A stretch of DNA of 53,279 nucleotides from the NCBI GenBank assembly GCA_050184585.1, contig JBFXAF010000018.1, forward strand, positions 1-53,279, given 5' to 3'. A program made the translations under genes and the position numbers. Below, piece by piece: positions 41,369 to 49,306 of the stretch. Numbering within the stretch: the stretch's first letter is position 1; each line of letters opens with the position of its first letter. The notes beneath the pieces were generated by a model. The model saw only the letters and a program-made list of their open reading frames with translations. It did not search any database and was not told where the DNA came from. Source of the DNA: JBFXAF01 sp050184585 (GTDB lineage Bacteria > Pseudomonadota > Alphaproteobacteria > Rhizobiales > Rhizobiaceae).

Positions 41369-42391
41369 TTGAGCACCCCTCCTCCCGTGGGCCATGCGGC
41401 GCCGGTCGTCGATGGCATCTGGATGGTCCGGCTTCCGCTTCCTTCCAGGCTCGGCCACGTCAATGCCTACGTCCTTGAAGAAGCCGACGGTTGGGCCGTC
41501 GTCGATTGCGGCTACGCCACGGACGAAATCCTCGGCATTTGGGACAGGCTGCTGGCCGGGTTCTTCGGCGGCCGCCCGCTGAGACGCCTCATCACCACCC
41601 ACGGCCATACCGACCACGTCGGGGCCGCGACGCACCTGCGGCGCAAGGCGGATGCGAGCTACGAAACAACGCTGATCGAATGGCAGGCGGCGCGGATCAG
41701 ATATCTCGAGAGGGGGTGTGTCGACGACGACACCTACATCCGTTTCGCGCGCCTTCATGGTTGCGACCCGGAGACCGCGCGGCGGTTCGCCGCCAGCTAC
41801 CAGGACGCGGTCAGGTATCTCGGCGAGCAGCCCGGTTCACTGCTGCAGATCGAAGACGGGGACACGGTCGCCCTGGGCGGACGAAGCTGGAAGGCAATGA
41901 TCTTTTCCGGCCATGCCGAGGCGCATCTCGTCCTCCACTGCGAGGAGGCAGGTCTCCTGCTGGCGGGAGATCAAGTCCTGCCCGGCATTTCTCCATTGAT
42001 ACCGGTGTCGGCGGCGGAACCTTTCGGAAACCCGCTTGGAGCGTATCTCGACTCCCTGGCGTCCCTCGGCGGGTTGCCTCGGCATACGCTTGTGATGCCG
42101 GGGCATGGCATGCCCTTCCGTGACATAGGGGCCAGGTGTGCGCGTATCGCGGACCATCACCAGGATCGATTGTCGATCTTCAATAATCTCTTGAAAACCC
42201 CTCTTACCTCATTTCAGCTATGCGAGTCCGTTTTTGGTAGAGACAAGATACAGTCACAAGGCAGGCTGGCACTTTCTGAAACTATAGCCCATTTGAACTA
42301 TCTGATACGATCAGGAGTCGTCACGCGCATCGACCGCGGCGAGTCCTGTGCACATTACGCAGCGACGCCGGGTATACGAACCCTCAGCTGA
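41369..42391 (+). CDS. Metallo-beta-lactamase-fold hydrolase with winged-helix tail, TTG start
   Basis: A 340-residue metallo-hydrolase of the glyoxalase II/LACTB2-like group. Seen: T-H-G-H-T-D-H-V-G near 77-85, later His in G-H-A-E-A-H and Asp in A-G-D-Q-V-L-P, and M-P-G-H-G. The last 70 residues (F-Q-L-C-E-S-V-F-G..., A-H-L-N-Y-L-I-R-S-G-V-V-T-R) look like the C-terminal winged helix of LACTB2-like proteins. TTG 41369 lies 15 bases after the isomerase stop; no ATG gives a complete first strand and the ribosome site is weak. The 3' part (42170-42330) is much more AT-rich than the rest. Possible thioesterase or ester hydrolase of the same pathway. Confidence 0.8.
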   Translation: MSTPPPVGHAAPVVDGIWMVRLPLPSRLGHVNAYVLEEADGWAVVDCGYATDEILGIWDRLLAGFFGGRPLRRLITTHGHTDHVGAATHLRRKADASYETTLIEWQAARIRYLERGCVDDDTYIRFARLHGCDPETARRFAASYQDAVRYLGEQPGSLLQIEDGDTVALGGRSWKAMIFSGHAEAHLVLHCEEAGLLLAGDQVLPGISPLIPVSAAEPFGNPLGAYLDSLASLGGLPRHTLVMPGHGMPFRDIGARCARIADHHQDRLSIFNNLLKTPLTSFQLCESVFGRDKIQSQGRLALSETIAHLNYLIRSGVVTRIDRGESCAHYAATPGIRTLS

Positions 42392-42429
42392 CATGAGGGG
42401 CCATGACCAGCCCTTTCCCCATACCTACC

Positions 42430-42457
42430 TTGACACCGGATACTTATCCGGAATGAT
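42430..42457 (+). promoter_or_regulatory. Promoter of the sugar ATPase gene
   Basis: TTGACA (42430-42435), 16-base spacer, AATGAT (42452-42457). The spacer is a perfect palindrome (next entry). Confidence 0.5.
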
Positions 42458-42463
42458 GGAACA
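42436..42463. promoter_or_regulatory. Palindrome CCGGATA-CT-TATCCGG and arabinose-locus operator variant
   Basis: Perfect 7-base arms at 42436-42451 between -35 and -10. The overlapping minus-strand sequence TGTTCC-N9-GATAAGTA (42463-42441) matches 10 of 14 defined bases of the site found at 46724 and 49337. Confidence 0.5.
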
Positions 42464-42477
42464 AATAGGGAGGCAGT

Positions 42478-43551
42478 ATGGCTGAAATTTCCTTGTCGCA
42501 TGTCTGGAAGCGCTTCGGAGCGGTGGACGTGATCCGCGACCTCAGTCTCGACATCGACTCGGGCGAACTTGTCGTTTTCCTGGGGCCTTCGGGCTCGGGC
42601 AAGACCACCCTGCTTCGCATGATCGCTGGCCTCGAGCGCATCGATGCGGGCGCCCTGACCATAGGCGGCGTGCGTTCGGAGACGCTGCACCCCGGCAAGC
42701 GGGACGTGGCGATGGTGTTCCAGAACTATGCGCTCTACCCGCACATGACGGTCGCCGAGAACATGGCCTTCGGCCTGCGCAACATCGGCATTCCCGCCGA
42801 TGAAATCCGCCAACGCATCGCCAATGCCGCGCGCATGCTTGAAATGGAGGCGCTGCTGGAGCGCCGACCGGCGCAGTTGTCAGGGGGGCAGCGTCAGCGG
42901 GTCGCGATCGGTCGCGCCATCGTCAAGGAGCCAAAGGCCTTCCTGTTCGACGAGCCGCTCTCCAATCTCGACGCCGCGCTGCGCGCTCGCACGCGCGTCG
43001 AACTCGCCGAACTGCACCAGCGACTGAGGTCGACGATGGTCTACGTCACCCATGATCAGGTCGAGGCGATGACGTTGGCCGACCGCATCGTCATCCTGAA
43101 CGACTGCCGCATAGAGCAGGTCGGTACGCCGATGGAGGTCTATTCGAAGCCGTCGTCGCGCTTCGTCGCCACCTTCGTCGGGTCACCGGCCATGAACCTG
43201 CTGCCGGTCACGCTGTCCGGAGCAGGTGATAGGTTGCATGCACAGCTTCCCGACGGATCCCTGATCGAGCTGCGCGGGGCGCCCGCGGGTACCGCGTGGC
43301 GCGAACTCGGTGTGCGACCCGAGGCGCTGAACGTCGTTTCCGAGGGCGGCGAAACCACTGGCACCGCCACCGTGGTAGAGCGTCTCGGCGAGCGCACGCT
43401 GGTGCATGTTCGGCTCGCCGACGGCACCCAGGTGACCGCGCAGGATCGCGGCCTCTCTTCGGTCGATGCCGGTGCCACGGTCCGGCTTCAGTTTGACAGT
43501 TCCGCGCTGCATCTCTTCGCCGCGGACGGGTCGGCCTGGCACGCGCGATAA
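42478..43551 (+). CDS. Sugar ABC importer ATPase (UgpC/MalK-type)
   Basis: A 357-residue ATPase of carbohydrate importers. Seen: Walker A GPSGSGKT at 36-43, V-F-Q-N-Y-A-L-Y-P-H-M, signature L-S-G-G-Q-R-Q-R-V-A-I-G-R-A-I, Walker B F-L-F-D-E-P-L-S-N-L-D-A-A-L and a C-terminal regulatory OB domain (F-V-A-T-F-V-G-S-P-A-M-N-L, G-V-R-P-E-A). ATG 42478 follows AGGGAGG. It converges on the two permease genes (17 bases apart) and very likely serves them. Confidence 0.94.
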   Translation: MAEISLSHVWKRFGAVDVIRDLSLDIDSGELVVFLGPSGSGKTTLLRMIAGLERIDAGALTIGGVRSETLHPGKRDVAMVFQNYALYPHMTVAENMAFGLRNIGIPADEIRQRIANAARMLEMEALLERRPAQLSGGQRQRVAIGRAIVKEPKAFLFDEPLSNLDAALRARTRVELAELHQRLRSTMVYVTHDQVEAMTLADRIVILNDCRIEQVGTPMEVYSKPSSRFVATFVGSPAMNLLPVTLSGAGDRLHAQLPDGSLIELRGAPAGTAWRELGVRPEALNVVSEGGETTGTATVVERLGERTLVHVRLADGTQVTAQDRGLSSVDAGATVRLQFDSSALHLFAADGSAWHAR

Positions 43552-43568
43552 GGACGACTGCCTGGCCC

Positions 43569-44411
43569 TCAGCCCTTGATGCCGGCTGAAAGCGTGATGG
43601 CCTCGGTCACCCGGCGCTGAAAGAACAGGTAAGCCAGCGCCACCGGCAGGCCGGCCAGCACGGCGGCGGTCAGTTCACGCGCGTAGTAGATGCCGAAAGC
43701 GTCGTTGACCTGCGCGATGCCGACGGTGACGGTCATCATCTCGGTGCGGGTCACCGACAGGAACGGCCACAGGAAGGCGTTCCACGTCCAGATGAAACAG
43801 ACGATCGCGAGCGCCGTCGTCACGCCCCAGTTCATCGGTAGGTACACCTTGAACAGGATCGCGAACTCGGACGCGTTGTCCATCACGGCCGCCTCACGGA
43901 ATTCGTGCGGGACCTGATCGAAGAACTGCTTGTAGACGATGATAATCACCGGGTGGATCAGTTGCGGCAGCATGATGCCGGCCCAGGTGTTGATCAGCCC
44001 GAGATTCGCAACCAGCACGAAATGATTGATGATGAGGGCCTGCGTCGGCACCATGAACGAGGCGAGGATCAACCACCACAACGCGGTCCGGCCGGGAAAG
44101 CGCAGCTGGGAAATCGCGTAGCCGCACAGGCTGGAGCTGAACACGCAGAGCACCGTAACTCCGACGGCGACCACGACGGAGTTCAGGTACCACGTTCCGA
44201 TCTGGGTCGAGGTCAGCGTGTGGACGTAGTGCTGGACGGTCAGCGTCTCGGGCCACAGCTCGATGTAGGGCCTGACCACCTCGTCCTCGGGCTTGATCGA
44301 CGAGACGACGCCCCAGTAGAGAGGAAACGCCCACAATATGGCGCAGGCGAGGGTTCCCAGCGTTATGAGCCCGCCCCAGAAGTTCCAGCGTCGCGCGGAG
44401 GCGGCCGTCAT
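43569..44411 (-). CDS. Sugar ABC importer permease (MalG/UgpE-type)
   Basis: A 280-residue membrane permease with about six transmembrane segments and the EAA loop E-F-R-E-A-A-V-M-D-N-A-S-E. The ATG at 44411 overlaps the stop of the upstream permease by four bases. Last gene of the minus-strand SBP-permease-permease operon. Confidence 0.94.
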   Translation of the reverse strand: MTAASARRWNFWGGLITLGTLACAILWAFPLYWGVVSSIKPEDEVVRPYIELWPETLTVQHYVHTLTSTQIGTWYLNSVVVAVGVTVLCVFSSSLCGYAISQLRFPGRTALWWLILASFMVPTQALIINHFVLVANLGLINTWAGIMLPQLIHPVIIIVYKQFFDQVPHEFREAAVMDNASEFAILFKVYLPMNWGVTTALAIVCFIWTWNAFLWPFLSVTRTEMMTVTVGIAQVNDAFGIYYARELTAAVLAGLPVALAYLFFQRRVTEAITLSAGIKG

Positions 44412-45292
44412 TGCCGACGCCTTTCGGCATAGCGAAGCAGCTGGAACTGAAGCACCGAGAAAATCACCACCAGCACGAACAGGGTGACCGCCACCGCCGC
44501 GGCGCGGCCGCCCTGGTTCTGCTGAAAGGCGCGCAGGAAGATGTAGTAGACCAGCACCATGTTGTCGTTGGGCCGGCCGCCATACGAGAACAGGTAGACC
44601 TGATCGAAAATCTTCAGCTGCATGATGAACTGGATGGTCAGCACGAGCGCGGTGACCGGCCTCAGCAGAGGCCATGTGATGCGCTGGAAGGTGGTCCAGC
44701 GGTTGGCGTTGTCCAGGGCGGCCGCCTCGTAGATCTCCTGCGGGATTGTCCGCATCCCCGCGAGAAATAGCAGGATCGAGAAGCCGGCCGTCCACCAGAT
44801 GGTCACGACCGCCATGGCCGGCATGAACCAGACCGCCGACTTGGTCACCGGCACACGTTCTATGCCCAGCCAGTCGAGAACATGCATGGCGATGCCGAAC
44901 TGGTAGTTCAACGTCCAGTCCCACAGCAGATAGACGACCGAAACCGGCAGGATGTAGGGCAGGAAGAACAGGGCGAGCACCAGCGACTGCATCCGCCCCG
45001 CAAGGCGCGATACGCCCAGCGCGATGGCCATGGCGATCGCCGTGCCCGGAACGACGGTCATCGCGACGAAGTAGAGCGTGTTCCAGACGGCGCGGCGGAA
45101 CAGCGGGTCATTGTCGAGACGCGTGTAGTTGTCGATGCCCTTCCATTTTCCCGGCCCGATCAGCGGCGCATCGGTGAACGAGAGCAGGAACATCTGCACG
45201 GTCGGATAGGCGAAGACGAGCGCGTAGATCGCCACGAACGGCGCGACCAGAACCAGTGCGATCAGGATCGGCGTGCGCCTGTCTTCGACCAT
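44408..45292 (-). CDS. Sugar ABC importer permease (MalF/UgpA-type)
   Basis: A 294-residue membrane permease with six hydrophobic segments, the family P-T-V-Q-M-F-L-L-S-F-T-D region, and the EAA loop E-I-Y-E-A-A-A-L-D-N-A-N-R. It is separated from the SBP gene by a 66-base gap that holds a 28-base perfect palindrome. Confidence 0.94.
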   Translation of the reverse strand: MVEDRRTPILIALVLVAPFVAIYALVFAYPTVQMFLLSFTDAPLIGPGKWKGIDNYTRLDNDPLFRRAVWNTLYFVAMTVVPGTAIAMAIALGVSRLAGRMQSLVLALFFLPYILPVSVVYLLWDWTLNYQFGIAMHVLDWLGIERVPVTKSAVWFMPAMAVVTIWWTAGFSILLFLAGMRTIPQEIYEAAALDNANRWTTFQRITWPLLRPVTALVLTIQFIMQLKIFDQVYLFSYGGRPNDNMVLVYYIFLRAFQQNQGGRAAAVAVTLFVLVVIFSVLQFQLLRYAERRRQ

Positions 45293-45313
45293 GATCAGGT
45301 TCCCAAGATGGAT

Positions 45314-45341
45314 GGAGCCGTCCCCGCGCGGGGACGGCTCC
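45314..45341 (-). terminator. Perfect 28-base palindrome after the sugar SBP gene
   Basis: Arms GGAGCCGTCCCCGC and their exact complement with no spacer, in the 66 bases between SBP stop and permease start. As RNA it would form a very stable hairpin with a tight loop. No T-run follows. Likely an RNA-stability or partial-termination element. Confidence 0.6.
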
Positions 45342-45358
45342 GGACAGCCCCGGAAGAG

Positions 45359-46633
45359 CTAGAGGGCGTTCAGTTCCTCCTTGATCCCTTCGACCGCTGT
45401 GGCCGGATCCATCTCACCATTCAGCGTCGGCACATAATAGGTCGACATGACGTCGAAGATCGGGCCAGCAATTCCCGCCAGCGGCGACTTGGGATCGAAG
45501 ATCATGTTGGCCGTCAGCGGCGAGTAGGTCGCATTGGGCTCCATCGCCTTGTACTCGGCCGAGGCGGTGACTGGTCCGTAGGCCGGGATGTGTCCGGCAG
45601 TCGCCCAGAACAGCGAGTTCTTCTCCATCCAGGAGATCACCTCGAGAACCGCCGCGCGTTTCTCGGCGCTCATCTCCTTACCCTGGTTCTTGGGGATGGC
45701 GAACGAATGGCTGTCCGCGTAGGTGCACGGCTTGCCGAACACCGCCGGCAGCTCGATCGCGCCCCAGTCGAACAGCTTGCCCTGCTTGGCGAGGTCGGTC
45801 ATCGTAGGAACCTCCCACACGCCATTGATCATCATGGCGGATTTGCCGGAGGTGAACAGGGCGACGGTAGCCGGATAGTCTGTATACTTCGACTGAAGCC
45901 CATCGTTGGTCCAGCCCTGCAGCAGGGCCAGCGTGTTCTTCAGCTTGTCGGCGTTGTCGCCTGCGAGGAACTCGTCCCCAGTCATCAGCTCGCCGCCCTG
46001 CTGGCACATGAACGAGTAGATGGTGCGGAACATGAAATCGCCGCTCGCCGTCACGCTGCCCAGCGGAAACTCGACGCCGGAATCCTTCAAGGCCTTCAGC
46101 GTGGCGTTGAAGTCGGCGCCGCTGCCCAAGCCCTTCGGCTTGCCGTCGTCGGTCAGCATGCCCGCCTTCCGCAGCAGGTCACGATTGTAGTAGAGCACGA
46201 TCGGATGCGTATCGAGCGGCACCGCATACTGCTTGCCGTCGCTCGTGACGGCGTCCCAGGTCGCAGTCGCGAAGTCCGCCTGCGAAAGCCCCATCTTCGA
46301 CCAGTCGTCCGCGGTGATCTCGTCGAGCAGGCCCTGCGTCAGGGCCAGCGGAATGCGGCTGGCGTGGTAGGTCATGACGTCGGGCGCCTCGCCAACCGCC
46401 GCAGAGGTCTGGACCTTCGAGTAGAAGGGCAGTCCCCAGTCCAATGTCGTCGCGTCGATCTTGACCTTTCCGGCATGAGCCGCATTGAAATCGGAGATCA
46501 TCTGCTTCATCCGCACACCGTCGCCGCCGCCCAGGAAATCCCACCAGACGACGGTCTCTTCGGAATGTGCTGCACCGGCCCATAGGCCGCCGGTGGCGAC
46601 CAGGGCGGTCGCCATCAACCTGCGAAAGTTCAT
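45359..46633 (-). CDS. Sugar ABC importer substrate-binding protein
   Basis: A 424-residue periplasmic binding protein of the extracellular solute-binding family 1 (MalE/UgpB-like). Seen: signal peptide with R-R start, hydrophobic core and A-H-S-E cleavage near residue 24, then E-T-V-V-W-W-D-F-L-G-G-G and A-P-D-V-M-T-Y-H-A-S. ATG 46633 is preceded by GGGAGGA. Downstream of an arabinofuranosidase gene in the same direction, so arabinose-containing oligosaccharides are the likely ligand. Confidence 0.93.
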   Translation of the reverse strand: MNFRRLMATALVATGGLWAGAAHSEETVVWWDFLGGGDGVRMKQMISDFNAAHAGKVKIDATTLDWGLPFYSKVQTSAAVGEAPDVMTYHASRIPLALTQGLLDEITADDWSKMGLSQADFATATWDAVTSDGKQYAVPLDTHPIVLYYNRDLLRKAGMLTDDGKPKGLGSGADFNATLKALKDSGVEFPLGSVTASGDFMFRTIYSFMCQQGGELMTGDEFLAGDNADKLKNTLALLQGWTNDGLQSKYTDYPATVALFTSGKSAMMINGVWEVPTMTDLAKQGKLFDWGAIELPAVFGKPCTYADSHSFAIPKNQGKEMSAEKRAAVLEVISWMEKNSLFWATAGHIPAYGPVTASAEYKAMEPNATYSPLTANMIFDPKSPLAGIAGPIFDVMSTYYVPTLNGEMDPATAVEGIKEELNAL

Positions 46634-46723
46634 GTCCGTTTCCTCCCGATTGCGGCGGCCAAAGCCGCTGTCGCAGACCACATGCTATACCAAATGAAGA
46701 TCAGTGCAACCGACTCTGCGATA

Positions 46724-46746
46724 TGTATCTGTCACACGGATATGAA
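46724..46746. promoter_or_regulatory. Arabinose-locus operator, site A
   Basis: Plus strand TGTATC-N9-GATATGAA, 91 bases upstream of the SBP start. All 14 defined bases are identical to site B at 49337-49359. Confidence 0.55.
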
Positions 46747-46748
46747 AA

Positions 46749-48254
46749 CTAAAGGGTGACCCTGATCATGGAATATGAGTGCGGCGGCAGTCGCAGCGCC
46801 AGGTTGCCGCCGTCGAGTCGCGAGCCGCCGCCGGCCCTCGGCGCGACGTTGTCCGGGGCATCGGCCGTGTTGGTCGCTTCGAGGTCATCGTGTACGATGA
46901 TCGCATGATCGACGGACTTCGCGGCGAAGCGTTCGAGCGCGACGTCGGCATCGATCATTTCAGTCGCATGCCGGTTGACGCAAAAAAACGTCAGTGTGCC
47001 CGTGTCGGCGTCATGAACGCCAGCGATGTCCAGCCACGGCACCTTGTCCGCGACGGCGGCGTTGTAGGTTGGCGATTCCACCGCGAGCTGCAGCGCGGTT
47101 CCGCGACCATGTTTCGACGCCAGCATGAACGGCCAGTATATCGTCTGGCGCCAGGCCGGCCCCCCCGGTTCGGTCATGATTGGCGCTATGACATTGACCA
47201 ACTGGGCGATGCAAGCGACGCGAACCACGTCGGACCTTCGCAGGAACGTATTGATGATGCAGCCGACCTGGAGCACGTCCTCGAAGTTGTAGATGTCTTC
47301 GAGCAGGCGCGGCGCCTCGGGCCAGTCCCATGTGCGCATGCGCTCCGCGTCCTGCCTGCGCCGGTGGTACCAGACGTTCCACTCGTCGAAGGAGATTCTC
47401 ACCTCGCGCTTCGAACGTGTCTTGGCCTTCACGTAGTCGATGATGCCTGAGACGGTGCCGATGTAGCGGTCGAGCTTCGCCGGGAGCGCGAGATATTCGG
47501 CGGTGTTCTTGTCGTAGTTCTCGAAATACATATGGAGCGAGATGTAGTCGACCTGATCGTAGGTCGCTTCCAGCACCGTCGCCTCCCATTGCGGGTAAGT
47601 CGGCATGTTGGAGTGCGACGAGCCGCAGACGACCAGCTCCAGCGTCGGATCGAGACCGCGCAGGGCCTTGGCGGTCTCGTTGGCGAGGTGGCCATATTCG
47701 GCCGCCGTCTTGTGGCCGACCTGCCACGGCCCATCCATCTCGTTGCCCAGACACCAGAGCCGGCAGTCCCAAGGATCCCTGCGCCCGTTCCTTGCGCGCA
47801 GATCGGACCAGTAGGTGCCGCCGGGATGGTTCACATACTCGACGAAGGCCCGCGCGGCGTCGAGCCCGCGCGATCCGAGGTTGACGGCCAGCATCATCCC
47901 AGTGCCGGCCTTTTCGGCCCAGTCCGCGAATTCATGGATCCCGACCTGGTTGGTCTCGGTCGTACGCCATGCGAGGTCGAGCCGCTTGGGACGGCTCTCC
48001 TTCGGACCGATCCCATCCTCCCAGTTGTAAGCCGACACGAAGTTTCCACCCGGGTAGCGGCAGATCGGCGTATCGAGCGCCCGCACGAGGTCGAGCACGT
48101 CCCTGCGCATGCCCCCCGCGTCCGCCAGGGGATGGCCGGGCTCGTAGATGCCCGTATAGATCGCCCGTCCCAGATGCTCGATGAACGACCCGTACAATCG
48201 CTTGTCGACGTCGGCGATCGTATAAGCCGCGGAAGCAGTGACCCGTGCTTTCAT
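46749..48254 (-). CDS. abfA: Alpha-L-arabinofuranosidase, glycoside hydrolase family 51
   Basis: A 501-residue intracellular retaining glycosidase that releases arabinose from arabino-oligosaccharides. Seen: Y-G-S-F-I-E-H-L-G-R-A-I-Y near the N-terminus, acid/base Glu 172 in L-G-N-E-M-D-G-P-W, and nucleophile Glu 291 in F-D-E-W-N-V-W-Y. Length and residue positions match classic GH51 enzymes closely. No signal peptide. ATG 48254 is chosen, preceded by GGGAGGGA. Located between the ArsR gene and the importer operon on the same strand; the gap to the SBP gene (115 bases) holds operator site A, so the importer may also have its own promoter. Confidence 0.95.
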   Translation of the reverse strand: MKARVTASAAYTIADVDKRLYGSFIEHLGRAIYTGIYEPGHPLADAGGMRRDVLDLVRALDTPICRYPGGNFVSAYNWEDGIGPKESRPKRLDLAWRTTETNQVGIHEFADWAEKAGTGMMLAVNLGSRGLDAARAFVEYVNHPGGTYWSDLRARNGRRDPWDCRLWCLGNEMDGPWQVGHKTAAEYGHLANETAKALRGLDPTLELVVCGSSHSNMPTYPQWEATVLEATYDQVDYISLHMYFENYDKNTAEYLALPAKLDRYIGTVSGIIDYVKAKTRSKREVRISFDEWNVWYHRRRQDAERMRTWDWPEAPRLLEDIYNFEDVLQVGCIINTFLRRSDVVRVACIAQLVNVIAPIMTEPGGPAWRQTIYWPFMLASKHGRGTALQLAVESPTYNAAVADKVPWLDIAGVHDADTGTLTFFCVNRHATEMIDADVALERFAAKSVDHAIIVHDDLEATNTADAPDNVAPRAGGGSRLDGGNLALRLPPHSYSMIRVTL

Positions 48255-48292
48255 GTTCCCTCCCCGGAGGGCAATACAATCCGCCCTTCCGA

Positions 48293-48315
48293 TCCATATC
48301 GGACTTCTGGGTAGA
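48293..48315. promoter_or_regulatory. Arabinose-locus operator, site C, with inverted repeat
   Basis: Minus strand TCTACC-N9-GATATGGA, 11 of 14 bases as in sites A and B, 39 bases upstream of abfA. The end overlaps a perfect inverted repeat TCCGAT-N4-ATCGGA at 48288-48303. Confidence 0.5.
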
Positions 48316-48379
48316 TTGACGTGTAGGTGTGCCACCCGTCAAGAGCGCGTGGCGGCGCGCCGGAGGCGTTGGGAAGGCG

Positions 48380-49306
48380 TCAGCTCTTGATCAGGCGAAG
48401 CACGATATCGTGGCTGTGATTGCCGAACCCGCCGCCGAAGATGTTGACTCCGCCGGGATGCCGCGCGTCATCCTTCACCCCGATCCGCAAGCGGATCGAA
48501 CGGTGCGCATCGAGTTGGAGGTCGGGTAGCGCGCAGTTGGATATCTTGCGTCCGTCGCGGAACGTGCCTTCCGACGTGACGCGCCAGTTCTTCAGGTCGC
48601 CGTACTGGGATCCTGCGAGTTTCCACCAGTCGGGGGTGAACTTGCCGCGCTTGTCCCCGTAGTCGGCTGGCGCGGTCCAGGTGTCGATCTCCTGGCCGTT
48701 GATTGCGATGGTGATGTCGGACGGCCAGTTCTTCGACGTGCCGGGCACCTCCGAGGACAGTTCCAGTCCGAGCTCCAGCGCGGCGACCCTCGTGTTGGCC
48801 AGTGTGGCATTGTTTGGGAACTGATATTCGACGAAACCGCGCGTGAACCAGAGCAGTCCCGCCCGCATTCTGTCGGGGTCGAGGAATGTGTCGGGGACGT
48901 CGAGCAGGCCAATCACGCCGTCCTTCGAGCAGAGCCCGCACGGCGCCGACACCTCGCATCGCGTGTAGAGACCAAGCGGCATCGCGACCTCGATCGCGCC
49001 CTTGTCGCGGGCGATGCCTGGTTCCTTGAAGGCGATCAACAACTCCGAGAAGGTCGGATAGCAGATCTTCTGGCTGCCCTTCCTCGCCTTTTGAGACTTC
49101 GTCTGCACCAGACCGGTATCGACGAGCACCTGGATGTTCGCCGAGATGGTCGACTGGGGAAGCCCCAGTTCGTCGGCGACTTGATTCACGTTCTTGGGAC
49201 CGTGCCGATGCAGGAGGTCGAGTATCCGGACCCGCACCTCGCTGGCGAGACTCTTCAGCAGGTCGATCCTTTCCAACGGATCGATCACGACGATCTGGTT
49301 CGACAT
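48380..49306 (-). CDS. ArsR-type winged-helix regulator with large C-terminal domain
   Basis: A 308-residue protein. N-terminal ArsR-like winged helix (about 10-90; L-A-S-E-V-R-V-R-I-L-D-L-L, V-N-Q-V-A-D-E-L-G-L-P-Q-S-T-I-S-A-N-I as the HTH). Classic ArsR proteins are about 100 residues, so over 200 extra residues are present; they begin with a cysteine group C117, C123, C126 and continue as a probable beta-rich domain. It lies directly upstream of the arabinofuranosidase gene on the same strand, and shared sites occur in all promoters of the locus, so a sugar-sensing role is likely. Start at 49306 rather than 49318 because GGGGAG precedes it. Confidence 0.85.
   Translation of the reverse strand: MSNQIVVIDPLERIDLLKSLASEVRVRILDLLHRHGPKNVNQVADELGLPQSTISANIQVLVDTGLVQTKSQKARKGSQKICYPTFSELLIAFKEPGIARDKGAIEVAMPLGLYTRCEVSAPCGLCSKDGVIGLLDVPDTFLDPDRMRAGLLWFTRGFVEYQFPNNATLANTRVAALELGLELSSEVPGTSKNWPSDITIAINGQEIDTWTAPADYGDKRGKFTPDWWKLAGSQYGDLKNWRVTSEGTFRDGRKISNCALPDLQLDAHRSIRLRIGVKDDARHPGGVNIFGGGFGNHSHDIVLRLIKS

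Noticed and set aside
43234..43243. TTGCATGCAC, a one-mismatch match to the block 2 operator
   Set aside because: Located inside the coding sequence of the sugar ATPase gene, far from a start; a single internal match is expected by chance.
44882..46585. 567-codon plus-strand open frame over the sugar permease and SBP
   Set aside because: Antisense of well-supported minus-strand genes; composition is His/Arg/Asp-rich with no motif.
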